A stretch of DNA of 32,406 nt from a candidate division TA06 bacterium SM23_40 (GCA_001303705.1 LJUI01000011.1:1-32406), one strand, 5' to 3'. Positions 8,857-17,785 are shown, counted from the stretch's first letter. The notes: generated from the sequence alone by a model not told the origin. Made by a program: numbers and translations.

Positions 8857-10124
8857 TAGCTAACCTCAGGGATGAATGAGATGCGGACCACCGTAATGCG
8901 GCGGCGGTCACCGACACCTTCTACCCGCAGCGTTAGGTCCTGGAAACGGAAGCTGTCGCCCGCTGCCGGGACACGGCCGGCAAGCACGAGGACGAGTCCG
9001 CCAACCGTGTCATATTCGGCTTCGGGGAATGTACGTCCGGTCAGGTCTTCGAGGTCATCAATGCTGAGCCGCGCATCGACGAGAATCGTGTTGGAATCGA
9101 TCCAACGGTAGCGCTCGGTAACAATATCGTGTTCGTCGATGATCTCCCCCACGATCTCCTCGAGAAGGTCTTCCAGGGTCACGAGGCCCGCAGTGCCGCC
9201 GTATTCATCAGTGACGATGGCGATATGGACCGCGAGCCGTTGGAACTCACGGAGCAGCTCGTGGATGGGTTTCGTCTCGGGGACAACGTACGCCTCCCTC
9301 GCGACACGTGAGACCGGTGCGGCGCCTGCGGCGCTCTGGATCAGGATATCCTTGACGTACGCCACTCCCGTGATGTGATCAGTGGTTCCCCGATACGTGG
9401 GAATGCGAGAGTGGTTGACCTCGCGCGCATATTCAAGTAGTTGGTCGGCAGTCGTCTCATCGCTGACGCAGCACATATCGATGCGCGGCGTCATGACTTC
9501 GCGTACCACCTTGCCGCCGAAGTCGAAGATCGCCTGGACGACATCCGCCTCATCCTCATCGAGAACTCCATATTCCTCCCCCAGACGCGCCATCATGCGT
9601 AGCTCACCTTCGGTCACCTGTTCCCTGTCGGTCCGGCCCACGGTGCGGGAAACAAGAGTGGCGAGGGCGGAGAAGACCGCGACGAACGGACTGGCTAGCT
9701 TCACGGCGACGGTGAGGAGGCCCACGACCCGGAGCGAGAACCGCTCGGCGCGGTGGACGGCATAGATCTTGGGGACCACCTCGCCGAAGATGAGAAGGAG
9801 GAATGTCATGCCGCCGATCGCCAGCGCGATGCCGCCCGATTCTGGGAGATGGAGGCGTTGGAAGGTGGTGACGATGAGGAACGTCGCCGCGGCGGAGGCG
9901 GCGACGTTGACGATGGTATTGCCGATGAGAAGCGTGATAAGGAGGCGGTGGGCCTCGCCCATGAGAGCAGCGAGGAGCTGCCCCCGGCGGCCCTGCTCAG
10001 CGCGAAGGTGTTGAATGCGGAGAGAAGGCAGGGAGAAGAGTGCTGTCTCCGAGCCGGAAAAGAAGGCCGAGAGTATGAGCAGACAGAACAGGTAAAAGAG
10101 ACTTATGAGTGGGTTATCGTCCAC
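8856..10124 (-). CDS. CNNM/DUF21-CBS-CorC_HlyC domain protein, second paralogue
   Basis: 422 aa; FFSGSETALFSLPSLRIQHLRAEQGRRG, VREVMTPRIDM, EYGGTAGLVTLEDLLEEIVGEIIDEHD; TAATG junction with the next gene. Confidence 0.93.
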   Translation of the reverse strand: MDDNPLISLFYLFCLLILSAFFSGSETALFSLPSLRIQHLRAEQGRRGQLLAALMGEAHRLLITLLIGNTIVNVAASAAATFLIVTTFQRLHLPESGGIALAIGGMTFLLLIFGEVVPKIYAVHRAERFSLRVVGLLTVAVKLASPFVAVFSALATLVSRTVGRTDREQVTEGELRMMARLGEEYGVLDEDEADVVQAIFDFGGKVVREVMTPRIDMCCVSDETTADQLLEYAREVNHSRIPTYRGTTDHITGVAYVKDILIQSAAGAAPVSRVAREAYVVPETKPIHELLREFQRLAVHIAIVTDEYGGTAGLVTLEDLLEEIVGEIIDEHDIVTERYRWIDSNTILVDARLSIDDLEDLTGRTFPEAEYDTVGGLVLVLAGRVPAAGDSFRFQDLTLRVEGVGDRRRITVVRISFIPEVS

Positions 10125-10170
10125 GGGGATCAGTTCTTCCGATCGACCGAGCCTGAGCGCGACGAGCTCG

Positions 10171-10635
10171 TCATTGAGCTAAAGGCTGGAGGTTCAGTTC
10201 GCGCATCAGCTGAAGGTATCGGGCCTCCTTCGACTTCATCTGCACCCGGTCGCTGTCCTCCTTGTGATCATATCCTAATAGGTGCAGCAATCCGTGAATG
10301 ACGAGCCTGGCGAGTTCCTCCGCGAGAGAGACCGAATATTCTTTCGCCTGGATGATCGCCCGATCGACGGAGACGTAGACCTCTCCCAATGTGTTCCATG
10401 AGCACCCGCCATTGTCGTCGTCCTGCAGCGAGAAGGCGAGGACATCGGTGACCTCCTCAACTCCAGCATACTTCGCATTGAGGTCGATGATGAACGGATC
10501 GTCGACAAAGATGATTCCCAGCTCTAGATCCGGGTCTTTTCGGCCTTCAGCACGGAGAATCGTTTCAACTAACTGCTTGGTCGATTCGCTGTCGATTCCG
10601 AGACGCTTCTGTGCGCTTTCTACGAACAGGTTCAC
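10171..10635 (-). CDS. ybeY: Endoribonuclease YbeY (rRNA maturation factor)
   Basis: GTG start at 10635 (VNLFVESAQKRLGID...); zinc-binding motif HGLLHLLGYDHKEDSD; EVTDVLAFSL. Confidence 0.93.
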   Translation of the reverse strand: MNLFVESAQKRLGIDSESTKQLVETILRAEGRKDPDLELGIIFVDDPFIIDLNAKYAGVEEVTDVLAFSLQDDDNGGCSWNTLGEVYVSVDRAIIQAKEYSVSLAEELARLVIHGLLHLLGYDHKEDSDRVQMKSKEARYLQLMRELNLQPLAQ

Positions 10636-12871
10636 GTGGCTTCGCGCCCTCCGGTTGCGGGTATTCGAGTCTCGGATGGAAGACTCCGAGGAGCGTGGGC
10701 TCAAAACTCTCGGCGATCGCATGGAGATCTTTCATGGTGAGATCGCACTCGTCGAGTTCGGATTCGTCGAATTTCGCGCGGACGATGGAACGGATGAGGC
10801 CCCTGAGCCGGCTTGCTGTCGGATTATCCAGACTCCGCGCTGCCGCCTCAACGGAGTCGGCGAGCATGACGATCGCCGTCTCTCTCGACTGTGGACGAGG
10901 GCCGGGATATCGGAAATCCTGGTCTGAGACATCCTGGTCGGGATTCAACCGTTGGGCTTTGTCATAGAAGAACGACATAAGAGAGGTGCCGTGATGTTCG
11001 CGTATGAAATCGATAATCCGATTCGGTAAACCAGCCTTCTTGCCGAGGTCTACCCCATCCTTGACGTGGGCGAGGAGAACGAGGCTGCTCATCTTGGGAG
11101 TAACCTTCTCGTGGGGGCTGCGCGTCCCGCCCTGGTTCTCGACGAAATACTCCGGTTTTCGCATCTTCCCGACATCGTGGTAGTATGAACCGACGCGTGC
11201 GAGCAAGCTATCGGCGCCGATCGCTACGGCTGCTTTCTCGGCCAGCTGGCCGACGACCATGCTGTGATGGAACGAGCCCGGTGCCTGGACAGCCAGCTCG
11301 TGCAGGAGGGGATGATTGAGATCGGAGAGCTCGAGCAGTGTGATGCCCGTCGAAATGCCGAACAGGTGCTCGAAGATCGGGAGCAGGCCGATCGCGAGGA
11401 GGGCGGATGCTACGCCATTGGCAACCCCGAATAGATCCGCGCGGATGATATCTGTGGGTGGCGTGAACCGGATCAGCTCTATCGCCGTTATGACTGCGAC
11501 GTGCGCGAGGCAGATATAGAACATGGTGCGCAAGAGGTGGGATCGTCGTCTCAGCTTCCGGATCGTATATGCGCCTACCGTGCCTCCTGCTAGGAGGAGC
11601 AGAATGCCCGGCGCCTGGCCGCCCGAGAGGATCCCTACAAGGAAGCTGAGTGCAATGGTGAAGACGATGGCGAGTTCGGTGTCACAGAGGACTGCAACGA
11701 GAATGGATGCCATGCTCACCGGCACGAGGTACTGGAAGAAACCCGTGGAGACGGGGGATATCGATGCACTCACAAGTCGCTCGAGCCAGAGGATCAGGCC
11801 GGTGAGGACAATCGTGGTACAGCCGAGAATGGCTAGGAGCAGAAGCGTGGCATCGTTCTCGAACATCCTCTTCCTGAATATGGCGACATAGGCGGCAAGG
11901 AAGCCGAGGATCGCCGCGAAGATCGCATTCCGTCCGAGAAATGCGAGGATCTCCGCGTATCGCGGCCTGTTGGAACGGCGGGCGGCCTCGAGCGCACGGA
12001 GCCGTACCTCGATCTCCCGCGTCACGAGCTTGTGGGCCTCAGCAATCATCAGGCCCTCGGGCACGACCTCAGCGATTACTGGCACCGCCTCGCGCGCATC
12101 TTCGCGGAGCCGGTTCGTTTCGGTGACATCGACAGTGACGTTCGGCCTGAGAAACGCCGCTGTTACTTCGACCAGTGCGCCGACAAGCCGCTCGTCGTCC
12201 TGGAAGATCCGCACTGCTCGATCGTGTATCAGGCTCGCGGCCTCCCTCGAATCGAGGAAATCGCTCGCTTCGATGACTTCCTCCCCGCCCGGGATCCTGA
12301 GAAGAACGTTGCGGTCCGGGGTCGGGGAGATGAGTGACCTGTCGAGGATGAGGCCTCGGCCCAGCACTTCGCCGAGGAGGGATTCTGTTGCCGATTCCAA
12401 CTCTTCAGTGCGTAGTTGGAGGGCGGAGATCGCGGCCTCGGAGAGGGCGGGGCCGGACGCCGCAATCTGCGCGGCTTGCTCAGTGATAGGGAGGCGGTCT
12501 TCGGCTGCCTGTCTCAGGTGGGTGAAGAGCTGCCGGAGGCCTACAAGCGCTGAGTCGAGCACCGTGGGATCCAGATCGAGTCGTGGCAGCACCGCTGCTG
12601 CTGCTTCCTCACGCTCCCGCTCCAGCACCCCGGGTTCTTTCTCGACATAGAAGGTGAACGGAGCGACGATGTCCTTGGTGGCGATCTCTCCTTCACTGAA
12701 GACGACGGGCTCGAGACTGGTGCTCGGCATGAAGAGATTGGCCAGCACGAATATTCCTGCCACGATGAGCCACTTGCGCCACGAGGAGCGCACCCATGGC
12801 CGGCCGTCCCTGCGTCTCCAGGGTTCGAACAGCCGCTGCGCGTTCGGCGTGGATGTCCTCCGGGACCACAT
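10565..12871 (-). CDS. pgpH: 7TMR-HDED/HD-domain membrane phosphohydrolase, PgpH-like
   Basis: 768 aa; N-terminal TM plus extracytoplasmic domain, multiple TMs, then HD domain ...SFHHSMVVGQLAEKAA...ARVGSYYHDVGKMRKPEYFVENQ...IREHHGTSLM. Confidence 0.92.
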   Translation of the reverse strand: MWSRRTSTPNAQRLFEPWRRRDGRPWVRSSWRKWLIVAGIFVLANLFMPSTSLEPVVFSEGEIATKDIVAPFTFYVEKEPGVLEREREEAAAAVLPRLDLDPTVLDSALVGLRQLFTHLRQAAEDRLPITEQAAQIAASGPALSEAAISALQLRTEELESATESLLGEVLGRGLILDRSLISPTPDRNVLLRIPGGEEVIEASDFLDSREAASLIHDRAVRIFQDDERLVGALVEVTAAFLRPNVTVDVTETNRLREDAREAVPVIAEVVPEGLMIAEAHKLVTREIEVRLRALEAARRSNRPRYAEILAFLGRNAIFAAILGFLAAYVAIFRKRMFENDATLLLLAILGCTTIVLTGLILWLERLVSASISPVSTGFFQYLVPVSMASILVAVLCDTELAIVFTIALSFLVGILSGGQAPGILLLLAGGTVGAYTIRKLRRRSHLLRTMFYICLAHVAVITAIELIRFTPPTDIIRADLFGVANGVASALLAIGLLPIFEHLFGISTGITLLELSDLNHPLLHELAVQAPGSFHHSMVVGQLAEKAAVAIGADSLLARVGSYYHDVGKMRKPEYFVENQGGTRSPHEKVTPKMSSLVLLAHVKDGVDLGKKAGLPNRIIDFIREHHGTSLMSFFYDKAQRLNPDQDVSDQDFRYPGPRPQSRETAIVMLADSVEAAARSLDNPTASRLRGLIRSIVRAKFDESELDECDLTMKDLHAIAESFEPTLLGVFHPRLEYPQPEGAKPREPVRRKRTEASRNRQRIDQAVS

Positions 12872-13836
12872 CAGCGATCTTCCCCTTTCCTTCCGTCGTA
12901 GCGTTCGTACGCTCTGATGATATCGGACACGAGACGATGCCGCACCACATCCAGCTCCGTGAGATAGACGAAGTGGACACCGCTGACGTCCCTCAGGATG
13001 TGCTGTATCTCGACGAGGCCAGATGCACAGCCTCTGGGGAGGTCGATCTGAGTGATATCGCCGGTGATCACGGCCTTCGAACCGAACCCGAGGCGCGTGA
13101 GGAACATCTTCATCTGCATGCCGGTGGTGTTCTGAGCCTCATCGAGAATGATGAAGGAGTCGTTGAGTGTCCTGCCGCGCATGTATGCGAGCGGTGCGAC
13201 CTCGATCAGCCGCATGTCGAGGTAGCGCCGCATGCGATCGGCAGGGAGCATGTCGTAGAGCGCATCATACAGGGGACGCAAGTAGGGATCGATCTTCTCG
13301 TGATAGTCTCCCGGCAGGTAGCCCAGGTTTTCCCCGGCCTCTACAGCGGGACGCGCCAGTATGATGCGCTCGGCCGTCCGTTTCTGGAGGGCGGCGACAG
13401 CAAGGGCGACAGCGAGATATGTCTTGCCGGTTCCCGCAGGGCCGATCCCCACGACGAGATCATGTTCGGTTATGGCGTCGACATACTCCCGTTGGCCGAC
13501 AGATCGCGCCCTGATCGGTCCACGGGGCGTGGAGAGGATGACTGACTCCCGGTACAGGTTGGAGAGTCGCTCCTCGTCTTTTTCCTTTACCATGTTGATT
13601 GCGTAGATGACATCTTGCTCCCCCACGACTCCACCCCGCTTCACCTGGGTCATGAGGAGCGTGATGAGTGACGTCACGCGCTCGGCCTCTTCCTTCTTGC
13701 CCTCGACCATCACCTCCTCGCCACGCACGACGATCCTCGCGTCGAATTCCTCCTCCATCAGCCGGAGGTTGTGATCGTTCTGACCGAAAAGATCGAGATG
13801 TCTGATTCCCGATAGGGAGAGACGCCTCCTGATCAT
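12871..13836 (-). CDS. phoH: PhoH family ATPase (PhoH/YbeZ)
   Basis: 321 aa; GIGPAGTGKTYLAVALAVAAL (Walker A), RIILARPAVEAGENLGYLPGD, FIILDEAQNTTGMQMKMFLTRLG. Confidence 0.96.
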   Translation of the reverse strand: MIRRRLSLSGIRHLDLFGQNDHNLRLMEEEFDARIVVRGEEVMVEGKKEEAERVTSLITLLMTQVKRGGVVGEQDVIYAINMVKEKDEERLSNLYRESVILSTPRGPIRARSVGQREYVDAITEHDLVVGIGPAGTGKTYLAVALAVAALQKRTAERIILARPAVEAGENLGYLPGDYHEKIDPYLRPLYDALYDMLPADRMRRYLDMRLIEVAPLAYMRGRTLNDSFIILDEAQNTTGMQMKMFLTRLGFGSKAVITGDITQIDLPRGCASGLVEIQHILRDVSGVHFVYLTELDVVRHRLVSDIIRAYERYDGRKGEDR

Positions 13837-13860
13837 GTACTTCCTTTCTCAGAAAGCAAA

Positions 13861-13896
13861 GCTCTCGGCCTCCGTCAGGCTGAAGAAGCCAAGAGC
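13861..13896 (-). terminator. Possible stem-loop terminator/attenuator between the LysM gene and phoH
   Basis: GCTCTCGGCCTC (13861-13872) pairs with GAAGCCAAGAGC (13885-13896) allowing two wobble positions; only a weak T-rich stretch (TTTGCTTT) follows on the minus strand. Confidence 0.4.
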
Positions 13897-13960
13897 TCTG
13901 ATTCGAGCCAGGCCCTCACCATGTGGCCACTCCTCAGCATGAAGAGTCCACACGCAAGGT

Positions 13961-14572
13961 CTAGTCCCTTGGAATTACAAATACTTGACCGGGATAGATG
14001 AGATCTGGGTCCTTGATCTTGTCCTTATTGGCGTTGTAGATCGTCGGCCATTTCCTGTGATCGTTGTAGATCTCCCAGTACCCGGCGATCTTGGCCAACC
14101 ACTCATCTTGGACTACCCGGTGCTTCATCGGTTTCCCTCGCGGAATGACGAGCATCTGCTTGGGATAGATGAGGTTCGGATCGTCGATCTTGTCCCTGTT
14201 CGCCCGGTAGAGCCGCGGCCAGCGCCCCTTGTGGTTGTAGACGTAGCGGTACCCGGCGATCTTGCCCAGGTACTCGCCCTCCACGACAGTGTGCTCGGTC
14301 TTGTACTTGGCGATCTCTGCCTCGAACTGATCCATTTCCTTCTTCAGGGTGGCGACTTTCTTAGCAATCGGACCAAGCTCGGCCTCGCACTCGTCGAGGA
14401 GCATTTGCTCGGCCGCTATCATCGCCTTGGCGTCGGCCTCCCTCGCCCGGTATTCGGCAATCATGCGCTCGACGTCCTCGCGGGACATTCTCTCCTCTGC
14501 CATACCAGTCGCGGCGAAGGCGAGGAGACACGAGAGGACGAGGAAGACAGTCAGAACTTTCTTCATCGTCAT
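13961..14572 (-). CDS. Secreted protein with N-terminal coiled coil and two C-terminal LysM-like repeats
   Basis: Start at MTMKKVLTVFLVLSCLLAFAATGMAEE with AAGGAG upstream; repeats VEGEYLGKIAGYRYVYNHKGRWPRLYRANRDKIDDPNLIYPKQMLVIPRG and VQDEWLAKIAGYWEIYNDHRKWPTIYNANKDKIKDPDLIYPGQVFVIPRD. Confidence 0.88.
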   Translation of the reverse strand: MTMKKVLTVFLVLSCLLAFAATGMAEERMSREDVERMIAEYRAREADAKAMIAAEQMLLDECEAELGPIAKKVATLKKEMDQFEAEIAKYKTEHTVVEGEYLGKIAGYRYVYNHKGRWPRLYRANRDKIDDPNLIYPKQMLVIPRGKPMKHRVVQDEWLAKIAGYWEIYNDHRKWPTIYNANKDKIKDPDLIYPGQVFVIPRD

Positions 14573-14624
14573 TTTACCCAGCTCCTTTCGCAGAAGGAAC
14601 GAGTGGCCTCTATGCCTCGACATC

Positions 14625-14894
14625 CTAGTATCCTGCCTCGAGGAGGTCGAGTTTCTTCTTGAGCTCGTCCCTCTCCGCCTTCATATCCTTCAACATCTCG
14701 GACTTCGTTTCGAGCTCTTCCTCGCAGGCCATCCGCTCCTCTTCGAGTGCCTTCGCTTCCGCTTCCGCGGCCAGGGCGGCAGCCTTCGCCTCTTCGAGCT
14801 CCTGTAGCTTCTCCTTTGATACTCCTGCACAGCCAAACAGGCCGAATAGGAAGAAACCCAGGATTGCCAGGTGAAGGAGCCCAAACTTGCGCAT
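14625..14894 (-). CDS. Small coiled-coil lipoprotein
   Basis: 89 aa; MRKFGLLHLAILGFFLFGLFGCAGVSKEKLQ has a lipobox (LFGC); remainder is E/K/A-rich coiled coil; RBS GGGAGG before ATG. Confidence 0.8.
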   Translation of the reverse strand: MRKFGLLHLAILGFFLFGLFGCAGVSKEKLQELEEAKAAALAAEAEAKALEEERMACEEELETKSEMLKDMKAERDELKKKLDLLEAGY

Positions 14895-14990
14895 GGAAAC
14901 ACCTCCCTTCTGGAGTAGTGTACGCGTTGATCCGGGTTAAGCAAACATTAGCTGCAAACGCCCACAGTGTCAAGACTTTTTTTCGGCGGC

Positions 14991-15079
14991 CCCCCCGGGG
15001 ACGTTGGTAGGTTCAGAAGGTTACGATCGGGGACGCCCCCGGGGACGTTGGTAGGTTCAGAAGGTTATGATCCGGGACG
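14991..15079. repeat. Two tandem copies (about 44 bp) of a dispersed GGGGACGTTGGTAGGTTCAGAAGGTTA repeat
   Basis: CCCCCCGGGGACGTTGGTAGGTTCAGAAGGTTACGATCGGGGACG (14991-15035) followed by CCCCCGGGGACGTTGGTAGGTTCAGAAGGTTATGATCCGGGACG (15036-15079). Confidence 0.9.
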
Positions 15080-15164
15080 TACCGGGAATGGGGGGCTACC
15101 GGGCCTTCCAGGGCGTTCTGAGGGAGAGATCGGGCGGCAGAGGCCATCAATGCCCCGCAGGGGC

Positions 15165-15218
15165 GTATCTCGCCGAGACGGTAGCCTGACTGTGGGGGGG
15201 GGGGTATCTCGCCGAGAC
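15165..15218. repeat. Direct repeat GTATCTCGCCGAGAC x2 with an intervening G11 homopolymer
   Basis: Copies at 15165-15179 and 15204-15218; G run 15194-15204. Confidence 0.85.
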
Positions 15219-15395
15219 AGAAATAGGCCAGGACACTCCGAACCCATTGACGCTGACCGGCTTCGCTGCTATACTGCAATAATGGTATGGCCGTCCGGGT
15301 CGCTGTCAGAGCGTACTGGGGCTGCAGCCCGGGGTGTGGGCTGGACGGCGGGGCGGCAAAAGCACGGCAGATAGGGGACATAGAGAGGAGAATCG

Positions 15396-16196
15396 ATGGG
15401 CGAGGAATCGGTCCTGAGACTCTTCGGCACGGCGAGGCTCGCTGCTGAGGAGGCTGGTCGCATTCTACTCAGCGGATTCGGGAAGGCTGAGCAGATCGAT
15501 CATAAGGGTGCAGTCGATCTGGTGACCGAATACGATCGGGCTGCGGAGGAGGCGATCGTCAATGTGATCCGCGCGCGCCATCCTGACCACGCGATCGTCG
15601 CGGAAGAAGGCCACGGCGCGGAAGGCCGATCTCCGTGGCGCTGGTTCGTCGATCCGCTCGATGGGACGACGAACTATGCTCATGGGTACCCGTGCTTTAG
15701 CGTTTCGATAGCCGCTGAGCATGCAGGCCAGACTGTGCTGGGAGTGGTGCACGATCCCCTGCACAAGGAGGCGTTCACCGCCGTGCGGGGCGAGGGGGCA
15801 CTCCTCAACGGGAACCCGATCCGCGTCTCTCGAACAGATGAGCTCTCTGAAAGCCTGTTGGCCACTGGATTTCCCTATGATGTGAGGGTCCATAAGGACA
15901 ACAATCTCAATCATTTCGGATCATTCGTCGTCAGGGCTCAGGCTGTGAGGCGTGATGGGTCGGCGGCTCTCGACCTCTGCTACGTGGCGGCTGGCCGGTT
16001 CGACGGGTTCTGGGAACTGAAGCTCGCCCCGTGGGATGTGGCGGCGGGTACGCTCATCGTTCTGGAGGCTGGCGGTCGTATCACTGACTTCTCAGGTGAG
16101 AGTGAAGAGATAGACGGGCGGGAGATAGTGGCCTCGAATGGCCTGATCCACGACGCGATGCTATCTGTCCTCGCGGCAGGCCAGGCGGGAGAGTAG
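15396..16196 (+). CDS. suhB: Inositol monophosphatase family protein (SuhB-like)
   Basis: 266 aa; DLVTEYDRAAEEAI, IVAEEGHG, WFVDPLDGTTNYAHGYPCFSVSIA, LKLAPWDVAAGTLIVLEAGG; RBS GAGAGGAG upstream. Confidence 0.94.
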   Translation: MGEESVLRLFGTARLAAEEAGRILLSGFGKAEQIDHKGAVDLVTEYDRAAEEAIVNVIRARHPDHAIVAEEGHGAEGRSPWRWFVDPLDGTTNYAHGYPCFSVSIAAEHAGQTVLGVVHDPLHKEAFTAVRGEGALLNGNPIRVSRTDELSESLLATGFPYDVRVHKDNNLNHFGSFVVRAQAVRRDGSAALDLCYVAAGRFDGFWELKLAPWDVAAGTLIVLEAGGRITDFSGESEEIDGREIVASNGLIHDAMLSVLAAGQAGE

Positions 16197-16222
16197 TGCG
16201 CGAGGGGGGTGCGATCCGACGC

Positions 16223-17785
16223 TCAGTCCTCCCCTGGGTAGGGCGGGAGCGTCTGGTCGAAGTCGCCCACTTCGGGAAACTGCCTGAGACGGGCCATCAC
16301 TTCATTCATCATGTCGTACAGGCGCCGCCTCGTGGTGAACGACTCGCCTAGCACGACGAGTGTCGGCGTATTCGAGGAAGCACGGACGAGGAACCAACTG
16401 TCGTCTGTGAATCGAACGCGGATGCCGTTGATCGTAATGAGCTCTTTGATGAGGGCGCCGGCGATCTGCTTGCCGGCGGCGAACTCCTGTTCGTACGCGG
16501 TCCTCAGGCTGGCGACGACGTCGCGCTTCGTCTCGTCGCTGCAGTGGGGCTGCATATTGGGAGACTGATAGGAGCGGGGCAGCTCGGCGACCCACCGGGA
16601 CAGAGGTATGCCCTTCTGGGAGAGGAGCGAGGCGAAGATGAGGCCTGCAAGCGTGCCGTCGTCGTAGCCGCGCCCGTACGGAGGGCGGAAGAACATGTGG
16701 CCGCTGCGTTCGAAACCAGCCGTGGCCTCGTTGGTTCGGACGGCGGCTTTGATATAGGAGTGACCCGTCTTCTCCCAGATGATCTCGGCCCCGAGCGGCC
16801 GGAGGATCTTCTCGTACAGGTTGGTAGATTTCACGTCGACAACAAACGTCGCCGTTTCACCCCTTGATTGCACTTCGGGTAACAGGTGCTGGCCTGTGAG
16901 GACGCCGATCTTGTCGCTGAAGACTTCTTCCCCCCGGTCGTCGACGATTCCCAGACGGTCACCATCTCCGTCGATTCCTACACCCAGGTCGGCCCCAACG
17001 GCCCTCACCTTCTCCCCTATCGACTGGAGGAAGGCGATGTTCTCCGGGTTCGGGTTGTAGTTCGGGAAGTCCCAGTCGAGATTGGTGTGGATCTCGACCA
17101 CCTCGAATCCGGCCCGGCGAAAGGCCTCGGGCGTCACCAGCCCGGCAGTGCCATTGCCCGTGTTGACGACTACCTTGAGAGGGTGGGCGACACGGATCCC
17201 GGAGATGAGGTCTTCGATGTGTGCGTCCAGGATCCCGCGGACGGCCCTGAGTCGTCCGGCGCCCTCGGCAAATCTTCCTGAGTAGACGAGATCTTTGAAT
17301 TCCCCGATCTCGGGCGGCTCGAAAGTCATCGATAGCCCGTGGGCGAGCTTGATCCCGGTCCAGCCGTTCTCGTTGTGGCTGGCGGTGATCATGGCGCCGT
17401 GTGGGATGTCGAGGTGGTGCTGGGCGAAATAGAGGGCGGGAGTAGTCACGAGTCCGATGTCGACGATGTCGACACCGCTCGAGAGGAGACCGAGAGCAAA
17501 CGCGTTCTTGACGTTCTGTGAGTATGAGCGGAAGTCGTGGCCGACCAGGGCCTGAAGGGCATGGTCTTCATTGGCTGTGCGGCGGCGCATATACGTGCCG
17601 AATGCCTTTCCGAGGATCACGAAACCGCTGATGTTGATCTCGGGGGGATCCCCGATGATCCGCCAGCGCACGTCGTACTCTCGGAATCCGGTGGGGCGGA
17701 TCATCGCATAAGTGAAATAGTCGCTTGAGTTCGAGGTGACCTCGGGGCGGACCTCTATTCTGTCTCCGGGAGTGGGTTCGGTCAT
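16223..17785 (-). CDS. Phosphomannomutase/phosphoglucomutase
   Basis: FREYDVRWRI, active-site loop TASHNENGWTGIKLAHG, metal loop GIDGDGDRLGIVDD, RSGHMFF; ATG at 17785 preceded by GGAGA (track extends to a TTG at 17797). Confidence 0.93.
   Translation of the reverse strand: MTEPTPGDRIEVRPEVTSNSSDYFTYAMIRPTGFREYDVRWRIIGDPPEINISGFVILGKAFGTYMRRRTANEDHALQALVGHDFRSYSQNVKNAFALGLLSSGVDIVDIGLVTTPALYFAQHHLDIPHGAMITASHNENGWTGIKLAHGLSMTFEPPEIGEFKDLVYSGRFAEGAGRLRAVRGILDAHIEDLISGIRVAHPLKVVVNTGNGTAGLVTPEAFRRAGFEVVEIHTNLDWDFPNYNPNPENIAFLQSIGEKVRAVGADLGVGIDGDGDRLGIVDDRGEEVFSDKIGVLTGQHLLPEVQSRGETATFVVDVKSTNLYEKILRPLGAEIIWEKTGHSYIKAAVRTNEATAGFERSGHMFFRPPYGRGYDDGTLAGLIFASLLSQKGIPLSRWVAELPRSYQSPNMQPHCSDETKRDVVASLRTAYEQEFAAGKQIAGALIKELITINGIRVRFTDDSWFLVRASSNTPTLVVLGESFTTRRRLYDMMNEVMARLRQFPEVGDFDQTLPPYPGED

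Noticed and set aside
14991-15079. CRISPR-like interpretation of the two tandem repeats
   Set aside because: Only two units with no distinct spacers, no cas genes in the window, and copies occur at a distant locus in both orientations.
16223-17785. Active-site loop TASHNENGWTGIKL as an unusual catalytic variant
   Set aside because: Ser-His-Asn and the GDGDRLG metal loop are intact; such loop variants are, to my knowledge, normal within this phosphohexomutase family.
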